Source of the DNA: Chionoecetes opilio
Taxonomy: Eukaryota; Arthropoda; Malacostraca; Decapoda; Majidae
Direction of reading: 5' to 3'
Length of the DNA: 64,000 nt
NCBI GenBank assembly: GCA_016584305.1
Contig: JACEEZ010018908.1
Coordinates: forward strand, 477,434 to 541,433
Below, piece by piece: positions 20,681-31,748 of the stretch. The number at the start of each line of letters is the position of its first letter. The first letter of the stretch is position 1. The notes under the pieces are model-generated. The model was not told where the DNA came from, made no database searches, and saw only the letters and a program-made list of their open reading frames with translations. The position numbers and the translations under genes are program-made.

Positions 20681-22789
20681 GTTACCAGTCTAATTGGTGA
20701 AGGACTGGACTAAGCATGGTGGATTAGTAGACTGGACACATAATTGTTGTATTTTGAGGCCTTAATTGATTTTCATATCAATATATAGCTGATCTGAGAA
20801 CCAAAAACATTTTAACTATTATTTCTCTCCACTGCATGGCTGAATAAGGGTAGCCTATTCTAAGATCCAGTGACTCTGCAATCGTCAGTACATTTCAGGT
20901 TTTAGCAACAAAAACTGCAACTTTATACCTGTATATATGAAACTACATGGGTTTTATGCTACCCTACACGTTTGGGAGAAAGCCTTATGTGCGGGAAGAA
21001 CAATTTTTTTGTAGCCACTGAATCTTCCTCTCCTATAAAGTTCATACCGTGCATTGTCAAGCCTGCCTTTCATACAAAGAGAAGGCCCTTTCAATGCCAG
21101 AAGGGGCTGTTAGGGTGGTACCTCTTCTCAAGGATTACACTACCTCTATAGGTCTTCCACGACTCTTAAGTCATGATCAGGATAGTGATTGGGTGACACA
21201 CTAATGATTTATGTCCATTCAACAAGACGGAAAAAACAGATGTCTGTTGAAAAACACAAAGACAGACACCAGGTCATTATTGGTATGCTAACCAATTAGC
21301 CTGAGCCTCCTGGAAAAAGGTTGTTGTGTAATCCTGAATAAGGTACAGTGCCACTAAATGATGCACTCTCTTAGAAGGGCCAGAGGCTCACACCAGGTAT
21401 AGTGACACCACAATGACAGGTACATTTGTATTGACATAAGGTGCTGGAGTTCAAGCATCATAAATCCAATTTTAAAAATATTGGTCGTATATAAAGCTTG
21501 CCACACTTATACACACTCAAGACCAGATGACATCTGCCTTGTGCAGCTTGCTTCTTCAAATTGTATCTTACAGTACACCATTACAGAATCCTTCCACATT
21601 TAAAGCAAAAATTACTTGATAAGCCCCATGGATTGATACTGGAGTAAAAATTAATGACAAAGTAATTCCAGCACTACTGCTAGTACTAGTCACAATATAC
21701 TAATCTGTAAATATATTTCAAAAGAACTTCTACATTATTGGTTAGTTAAGTGAGTAAGAAAATCAAACTATCAACAATAACAAAACAGTGAGGTACTTGT
21801 GCATTCAATAATGCAACTATCCCAGAATGCCAGGAAAACGTCCCAGTATGATCAATAATAGGTAAGTCTGAAACGCAAGAAGCCATCTGGTACACAACTT
21901 TAGGATATAGTCACTCAGAAGATGGTCAAGAACAGAATTAACCAATTAAATAGGTTAGTGGTTTAAAAAAAAGTTACAAAATACACTTTCGTCACTCCAA
22001 AACAATCACAAATTGTTACACTCCTTAGCCATACTCGGGAAATATATTTACAGACTTTGAAATGACAGAGCACTGCAAAAGAGTAAACTGCTCGTCAGAT
22101 GAACTTGTTTTCGAATCTAATCAAAGCAACCAGAGGGCCTGACCAGTATTTTGGGAGCAAATGTCTACTGGGTCAAACGTGACTTGCATCTTAAACTCTC
22201 TTACAGATAAACCTTGACCCTGAACACATAGGAAAACAGTCTTACTAATGTTGAAATTTTTCAGAGCAACCCCCCACCTGCTGAAGTATTTAGAACACTG
22301 ATCAGCCTGATGCAAGAGAACACTAGACAGTTGTTGATAATGTATCATCTGGACTAAAATAGTCACTGATAACATACACCGTCATTTGCATAAATATTTT
22401 ATGAATAAAAAGCGAGTAAACAATTATGTCTAAGTAGATTTTTTGTTTTCACATGAATCAAGTTTTTTGTAGGAAATACCTAACTAGATTATTCAGTCTT
22501 CCTAGATTAGTATGAATATTTTACATCTACCATTGAAATGTACCCAGTGTTCAGCTTTGCCCCCCAAAGGCAGTGAACAGAAATCTGCAGGAGTACAAGT
22601 GGCCTACAGTTCTTGGAAGAGATAGAGCCAAACATACCTCATTCTGTCTAGAGTGCTACTAGGGAGAATCCAGAAGCTTCTGTGGCCACTTCTTAGGTGA
22701 GACATAAATACTTTCTTTTATCACTGCAGCCAATGAGGAGAGAAATGGATAGCATCCATAGGGTCTTGCTGAAATATTGACGGAGGAGC
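20681..22789. other. 3' flank of TFIIS and spacer
   Basis: No exon seen. A phrase at 20967-20998 (TACACGTTTGGGAGAAAGCC, then TTATGTG) matches 42905-42935, marking a shared dispersed repeat. The TFIIS 3' UTR should begin at 22789 going down, but I found no clear AATAAA on the minus strand. Confidence 0.4.
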
Positions 22790-25700
22790 TCAACAGAATT
22801 TCCAGCGATTTCCACAATGGTTGCACAACACAAAGGTCGTCATAGGTTCATCAGAGCTTCTGGTTTGCATCTGGAAGATGAAGGCAAAGGTAACGAGGGA
22901 GATTTATAGAAGTAATCATGGTAATCAGATTAAATCATAATCATCATATCCCTATTTCCAGCACTGACAAGGAAATGACAACATTCGACAAGAGTACAGT
23001 TATAATATTACTCTCAAAATGACTCAGGGTCTTCCTCTTACTCCCAAAGCATCACAGCAACTTACAACATTCCTTAATCTAAACCTTACCTGATTGTAAG
23101 TGCAGTGTCGTTTATTACACTTGCCACACTTGAGGAGATCGGTCTTGGTGCCCTGGGCAATAGCCAGCTGGTGGTCATCAATGCCCTGCTTGGTGAACTT
23201 CTCACGCAGCGCCTTCATCTCATCACTGGCCATCTCCTGCAAGTCATACACCATCCAATGGCTTTATTCTTCTTACAGGGTCATGGGAACATTTTTAACC
23301 CCTTGAGGCCCAGAACGTAATTTCCATTGTATTTGGGTGCCATTAGACGATTTTTATTGAATATAAGCAATGTTTTATAGATATGACCTGTTTAGTATCC
23401 TTGTCAACTAACTAATTTGGTATATTAAGTGACTTTTCTCAATTTTATGGCTCGACAACATACATTTTTTATAGTAAAGAAAAGATCTGGGTCTCAAGGG
23501 GTTAAAGTTAACTGCACGCTTTCCAAATGTGAACAAAATATTAATCAACATAACTAATGTTTCTTCCCAAATACCTTAAAGAGGGCAGAATTAGGCTTAT
23601 TACTGAATCTGCTCACTTAACAACAAACCTATAGCCACTTGCTTCAGGGTACCGTCAGACAACATTACCACCTTTTGTATACAAGGGTCTAGCGAGTTCC
23701 AACAAATGCTCCCCAACTGAAGTACCAGTACTTAAATGGTTCCTAGAGTTCATACGTAACTGGAAATGTACATACTAAATATATCCATCATCATTCTTGA
23801 AAACTGTACACAATATTGAGATTTATAATTTTTACAGTACAAATTTATCCCAGTACATATTACTCCACAGCATAATCTACCAGCCTTAAATGGTATAGTT
23901 TAAAGCTTCTTGGTACATATCCCTGGCTCCACTTTTAGGCTCCTCTGACATGTCGTGGTGATAAATAATTTGTAAAAACCACAATTATCCACGAAAAAGA
24001 TCATGATGCCACAGACACAAGAACGAAGGCTTTGTTTACATGTTAACCCCTTCATGCCCAGATCTTTCCTTTACTATATGAAATTGTATGTTGTTAGCTA
24101 CAAAATTACGAAAAGTGACTGAATATACCAAATTAGCTAGTGGACAAGGATACTAAACAGGTCATATCTATAACACATTGCTTACATTCACTAAAAATCG
24201 TCTGATGGCACCTAAATTACAATGGAAATAACGTTCTGGGCCTCAAGGGGTTAACACGTGTGACATGTGCAGCTACTACGCGGCACTTGAATGTCTGAGC
24301 TGTAATAATTCACGACTTCATAATCTGGGTATATGGACAGGTTTGTTTGATAACACTGGGGAACAATTTGAAGAAAAAAAAATTGTTGAGTTAGATTTTT
24401 GAGCTTATTTAGACTAAAATTGGCATGCTGATTCCAAATCTGTAGTCAGTTTTTTTCTAGCACGTCAAGTTTTTTCTCCACAGCTTACCCTCCAGATAAG
24501 CAAAATTCCACTTGTGAGCTGTAGTAAAACTTCTACACAATGGCAATTTGTTTGGCGCAGTCCCTATTGGGCATTCGGTCTGTCTTCGTGAAGAATATGG
24601 AGATGTAAAGAGAGTCATTGAGTTATTGCAATATGACAAACACAATTGGATCATCTGTGTTGACCTTAAAATGGTGTCCTTCCTTCTTGGTCAACAACGT
24701 GGATACACAAAGTATCCCTGCTTTCTCTGTATGTGGGATAGCAGAGCTCGAGAGAAGCATTGGGTTCAGACGAATTGGCCTCCGAGATCTGATCTTAAAC
24801 CTGGAGATCCTAACATTGTACATGAGCCACTTGTTGACAGGAAGAAAATAATATTCCCACCTCTGCACATAAAACTAGGTCTCATGAAACAATTTGTAAA
24901 AGCATTGTCAACTGATGGCGACTGTTTGAAGTACATCATCTTGGCATTTCCTGGACTGTCAATTGAAAAAATCAAGGCCGGTGTGTTTGATGGTCCACAA
25001 ATTCGACAGCTCATCAAAGATGAACATTTCAACGGTACTATGTCAGACCTTGAAAAGAATGCTTGGCTATCATTCAAAGGCGTCGTCAAGAACTTTCTTG
25101 GAAATACACGTGCAAGTAATTACACAGAAATTGTTCAGAAACTATTGGAGAGCTATAAAGCGCTTGGTTGCAACATGAGTATTAAAGTACATTTTTTGCA
25201 TAGCCATCTTGCCAACTTTCCGGAAAATCTTGGTGCTGCTAGCGACGAGCAAGGTGAACGATTTCACCAAGATTTGAAGGTTATGGAAGAACGTTACCAG
25301 GGTAGATGGGATGTGCATATGATGGCTGACTATTGTTGGAGCATCAAACGCGATAGTCCTCAAGTTGAACACTCCAGACAAAGCTACAAACGTAAATTTT
25401 TACCTTAACCTGCACACAATTATAGCCTTATCCTTTCTAAAAACATGATAATGTTAAATAAACATTCTATTCATGCCTATTTCTTTCATTTTTCATTGTA
25501 TCTTATCATTTGCAACTTTTTATAAAATAAGCACTGTTACTGTTATGTACAGTATTTTTCATATTTTTTACGAAAACGAAAATCCTACAGTTCAAAAACT
25601 TGACGTGATAGAGAAAAACTGAGATCAGTTTTGGATTCAGCACCCAAAAATTACTTAATAACAAGTGTCAGACCTAACTCAACAAAAATTTGTTCCCCAG

Positions 25701-28700
25701 TGTAATCATAGTAACAGTAATAACAAATAATAAAAGACTATTATATCAAAAGATAATAATGTATTTATTTATGATATTTTCCACTTTCTCTAGCATTAAC
25801 CCCTTGAGACCCAGAACGTAATTTCCATTGTAATTTGGGTACCATTAGATGATTTTTAGTGAATATAAGCAATATTTTATAGATGAGACCTGTTTAGTAT
25901 CCTTGTCAACTACCTAATTTGGTATATTCAGTTACTTTTCGTAATTTTATGGCTCGACAAGACAATTTTATATAGCAAAGGAAAAATCTGGGCGTGAAGG
26001 GGTTAAGCTCCATTTCTCACTAATCATTGTGGAATGTAACGGTACAGAACCTTTCAAATATTGCATGATTCTCTCTTTGTCCTTTACAATCATATGTGCG
26101 GCAGAGCGACTCATGCCATACGCACATCCTATGTTTGCCAATTTGTCACCGCACTCTTCACTTCATAAACTCCACTTAACCCCTTGAGACCCAGAACGTA
26201 ATTTCCATACCAGACAATTTTTAGTGAATATAAGCAATATTTTATAGATATGACCTGTTTAGTATCCTTGTCCACTAACTAATTTGGTATATTCAGTTAC
26301 TTTCTGTAATTTTATGGCTTACAACAGACAATTTTATATAGCAAAGGAGAGATCTGGGCGTGAAGGGGTTAAGTCTCCAACGCAATAGTTTGACGCTTCT
26401 CGCCATCCCAATCACTGCTGAACCCACTCTTGTGCTTCTCAGGCAGGTTGGGTTGAAGAAGTATTTATCAAGACAACAAATGACGGGAATTCAAAGCAGA
26501 CTAGACTAGACCATATAATAAAAAATACAAGTTTCATGTGAATTTCACTGACAAAGCAAATGTAGAGCTCCAATAACCCAGCAAGTCATTTCCATCCCCT
26601 CTGTCTGTCTCTTAATCCCTTCACGCCCAGATTTTTCCTTTGCTATATAAAATTGTCTGCTGTTAGTCATAAAATTACGAAAAGTGACTGAATATACCAA
26701 ATTAACTAGTGGACAAGGATATTAAACAGGTCATATCTCTAAAATATTGCATATATTCACTAAAAATCGTCTAATGGTACCTAAATTACAATGGAAATTA
26801 CGTTCTGGGTCTCAAGGGGTTAAGATAAGTAAAGACCACAACCCCTTACAAGCTTATCTCAGCCCAAATATCAGATGATGCCAAGAGATATGAGGCAGCT
26901 ATAGATGCATATTTGGTGTTTCATTCCACCTAGAACCTGCCATCAATGCAAACTTTAATCATCTATACATTTGTTTATCCCCTCGAGACCCAGAACCTGT
27001 CATCGATGCAAACTTTAATCATCTATACATTTGTTTATCCCCTCGAGACCCAGAACCTGTCATCGATGCAAACTTTAATCATCTATACATTTGTTTATCC
27101 CCTTGAGACCCAGAACCTGCCATCAATGCAAACTTTAATCATCTATACATTTGTTTATCCCCTCGAGACCCAGAACCTGCCATCAATGCAAACTTTAATC
27201 ATCTATACATTTGTTAATCCCCTCGAGACCCAGAACGTAATTTCCATTGTAATTTGGGTACCATTAGATGATTTTTAGTTAATATAAGCAATATTTAATA
27301 GGTATGACCTGTTTAGTATCCTTGTCAACTACGTAACTAATTTGGTATATTAAGTTACTTTTTGCAATTTTATGACTAACAACATACAATTTTTTTAGAG
27401 CAAAGGAAAGATCTGGACTTGAAGGGGTTAAAGAGAAGAAGAGTAACTTACGTCTCAACTCAACTAACTAATTTGGTATATTAAGTTACTTTTTGCAATT
27501 TTATGGCTAACAACATACAATTTTTTAGAGCAAAGGAAAGACCTGGACTTGAAGGGGTTAAAGAGAAGCAGAGTAACTTACGTCGGAGGTCATGACGGCC
27601 AGTCTCTGTGGAGTGATGACACCTCGTAGCAAATTTTCTCGCAGTTGTGGGTTCTTACTATCTTTCAGGTTATAGACTCGGGACCGGAGTCTGTTCTTGT
27701 AAGCTGCCTCTGGCCTGCCAAACTCCTGGAAAATTGCCTCTTCAACTTGTTCAGACAGGTTCTCGACAGTGTCAACAGCGTCGTCAACTTCTGCAAGGTG
27801 TAATTCACCATTTAGGGAGATAAAGATTTAAGAAAGTTGATGCACAACCAAAAAGATTGAATATAAAATTAAGACAAACATACCACGTGTCATTCTCACC
27901 ATGGAAATAAAATCATAGTGAGTTTCATATACAGTAGTCATGCATCCTGGTAACACAATTTTGCATTCCATAATACCATTCAATATTCACCCAAACTTCC
28001 TTCCCTTAAAAGCACACACGCATCCCCCAGGTGCACACTCATGCATTATAGAGAACTATTTTTTTCCCTCGGAGCCTATAGCACCTGTATCTTCCTTCCT
28101 TAGGTTTTTAAAGCCTTATTTGTTGGTGGTTATGTTGATGATGTATTCAGATTTGTCCCACTACCTCAAGCATATGAGGCATCCCGCATTAGAAGGGCCG
28201 CTCGCGCCAAAATAAAAAAGTGAGAAAAATGCTTTCAAAGTTTGGCGAACTTCCGACAACCATAACTTTCTTATTATATATGCTATGACAATGAACTTGG
28301 TCTCAAAATGACCGGTAGACAATCAAAATCATGATGGTCTCAAAAACAATTAGAGATCGTGAAATTCACTACCTAATTTTTGCATATTTTTTGCAAATTG
28401 TGTTATGGTTTCGGAAGTTCACCGAAATTTGAGTGCGTTTTTTCTCTGAATACTGCACACAATAATGATAATTCGTGAATATTGGAACATAAAAACACAA
28501 AATAACAATATTAACAATAACATAAAGTGGAAAATTGGTGAAGAAACTGGGCAATGGCTTAAGGGCCGCTCATCCAGTTACCCTCTAATAGTAGTAGGGG
28601 TAGTATTAAAAGTAGTAGTAGTAACTATTAAAAAAAAAACTTACTGCTATTATTACTACCACTACTACTAAAAAAAAGTAGCAGTAATAATAGTCTTTTT

Positions 28701-31700
28701 ATTATTTTTTAAAAACTACTCTGCCTCCTCCTGTGGGTCCGGGGCGACACCACTAAGTCTTCTCTGCCTCAGGCGATCCTGTTCGTCAAGGAGGGCAGTA
28801 AACCATGCCTTTGCCTGAACACGCAAATCCTGGCACTCTTCCGCTGTGAGCAGGCGGCTATCGGGGTACTTGCAGGCCAACTGCTCCGACCCCAGGTTGA
28901 AGCGTTGCACGGTGTAGCCACTTCTCCCTTTCATCAACCTGATTTTTATTATGTCAGCTGCCACATCCTCCAGGTTGTAGTCATTCTTTATAATGTACCC
29001 CTCTGGGTAGGTATGTGACACGACCAGCTGACATGCTTTTGAAAAACCAGGTGTACTCCTCCGTGAAACCTCATTCTGCAGTGCCTTCACATCAAAGAAG
29101 TCGTCCCGTGTCATTGGCACTACCAGGAACTTCTTCACTGCGGAGCGAATGATCTCATGGTAGTCCTGGGGAGTTGCATTAGACTCTCGCTTCCTGATCC
29201 GTTTCTCAATGGATCCAAAGGCTCGATCCCATGGGAGGTAGGAGTGGCCACTTTTGAGGAACACGAACTCCACCCGGAACAAACGCTTCATGTGCACCTG
29301 CTGCAGTGCCATGAGCAGCATATTAATGTTCTTATTTTGGCCTGCACTATTGTCACAAAAAATGCGCAGAAACAGAAAGTCCTGCTTTTGCTGGTACACT
29401 TTGATTTTCAGCCACTTCAGGAGACAGCTAGCCATTTCGTCCGACCCTCGTCCTGCAACTGTCTCATTCCACATAAACATAGTTCCCTGCTTTTCATTGA
29501 GGTCATAAACACAAAAAGTTATACAACCACAGTTTGCATTTATAGTAGGCAATGCTGGTCGAGAGACGGGGACATGGCAGTGTTTGCTGAAGGTCCATGC
29601 ACACCACCTTCAAGTTAGGGTTCTGCCCATTTCCAGCCATCTGTTCATTTTGGCGAAGCAGGTCGCGTGGCACCTGTGCAATGGCAAGATGCTCCGCCCG
29701 ACTTGCCTCAACGTTTGCCTTTGCCTGGTCATCTGTGGCACTGTTAATCATTGTCTCATATTTTGCACAAGTGTTGCAAACGTCTGTTCTGGGAGGCTTA
29801 AACATGATGTTATACTGTCACGTCACGTTATCAGAGGGGAGGGCTCTGATTGGCCTGGCCGATGCCCTCCCTGCACTGGAGTGAGCCGCCCATCTTATAC
29901 GGAATTTGCGCGAGAAAATTTTCCTAATTATAACGGCTACTCATCCTGGATGGGCAGCCCTTCTAACACGGATATTGCTCAGCAGCGTGTTACGCCTGCA
30001 TTGATGGTCGACTAGACATCAGAATTAGTTTCTCCTTGTATAGATTTTCGACCTTACTGACGGGACACTCATCCACTCCCGGGCGAAAGTTAAGACCTCA
30101 ATAGAGTGCTATACACAGTTATCTCGGTTTTGGCCGGGGTGGCGCGAGCGGCCCTTCTAATGCGGGACGCCTCATATGTTATTCAAATTTATCTGGCCTT
30201 ATTTTTAATATTTTCTATACCCCTCCCACGCCCGGCCCACAAAAAATTATGGTTTCCTACAATATTGGCGACCCCACTGGTTCAAGACCAGAGGAATGGA
30301 GTCTCCTAAATGTCCAGGAAATGCAAAAGAAGGAAGTAACAAACCAAAGGGGAGGCCAAAAACTGAGGAGGTATAGTGATTATTCATCTTATCCGCCACT
30401 AACCTGATAATTTGAGGGCATTGCCTATCATTTCCCTGCACTTCATGCGCATGTCATTAGGCATGGAGGAGGAGGGGAAGGAGTTCGGCCGGGCACTGCT
30501 GTTGTTGCTGTTGTTGGAGTTCTTAGCTTCTTTCTTGTCTTCTTTCTTCTCCTTCTTTTCTTCCTTGCTGTCTTTTTCGTCATCTTTCTTGTCTGCAATA
30601 CCAGAAGGATCAGCCGGTGTTTCATGCAACAATTCCAATAACAAAACTTGTCATTAACCCCTTCACACCCAGATCTTTCCTTTGCTATATAAAATTGTCT
30701 GTTGTCGAGCCATAAAATTACGAAAAGTAACTGAATATACCAAATTAGCTAGTGGACAAGGATACTAAACAGGTCATATCTATAAAATATTGCTTATATT
30801 CACTAAAAGTCGTCTAATGGCACCCAAATTACAATGGAAATTACGTTCTGGGCCTCAAGGGTTTTTTGTTAACTCATGGGTTGGTGTACTCTATATCAGT
30901 TCTGGGCCTCAAGGGGTTAACTCATGGGTTGGTGTACTCTATATCAGTTCTGGGCCTCAAGGGTTTTTTGTTAACTCATGGGTTGGTGTACTCTATATCA
31001 GTTCTGGGCCTCAAGGGGTTAACTCATGGGTTGGTGTACTCTATATCAGTTCTGGGCCTCAAGGGGTTAACTCATGGGTTGGTGTACTCTACATCAGTTC
31101 TGGGCCTCAAGGGGTTAACTCATGGGTTGGTGTACTCTATATCAGTTCTGGGCCTCAAGGGGTTAACTCATGGGTTGGTGTACTCTACATCAGTTCTGGG
31201 CCTCAAGGGGTTAACTCATGGGTTGGTGTACTCTATATCAGTTCTGGGCCTCAAGGGGTTAACTCATGGGTTGGTGTACTCTACATCAGTTCTGGGCCTC
31301 AAGGGGTTAACTCATGGGTTGGTGTACTCTATATCAGTTCAAGTTTTCAATGATCAGTAAAGTACAAAAGTATTATATATAGTTACCTGGAACAAATTTC
31401 TTCCAGTTTTTGATGAGTTGTTTTGCAGTGGAAATAACCTCTTCATCAGTCGAGGCTTTCCGGAGGGCATTCACAGTCATGCCAATACGTGTTTTTGATA
31501 GCACCTGAAAAATATATTGAACCAGTGAGTCTTTTCTCACCCAAGAAACAGGTATGAGATAAGGTATCACTTATATTATAAATGGATTAACTAGAATAAA
31601 ACTAATATGCAAAGTTCATGCTAGTTCAATTACAATTTTAAAAAAAGAAAGAAGGAAAACACCACACGCTAAATATTATGGTATATATATTTTTTCTCTC

Positions 31701-31714
31701 TTTCTCTCACATTG

Positions 31715-31748
<34 letters not shown>

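Noticed and set aside
26946..27278. 110-codon frame with a 20-residue repeat
   Set aside because: The 60-bp minisatellite unit is divisible by three, so any open unit gives a long frame. It lies in a TFIIS intron on the opposite strand and contains MITE ends.
30790..31360. Overlapping 164- and 187-codon repeat proteins
   Set aside because: 48-bp minisatellite (multiple of three) read in two frames; no start context, no conservation.
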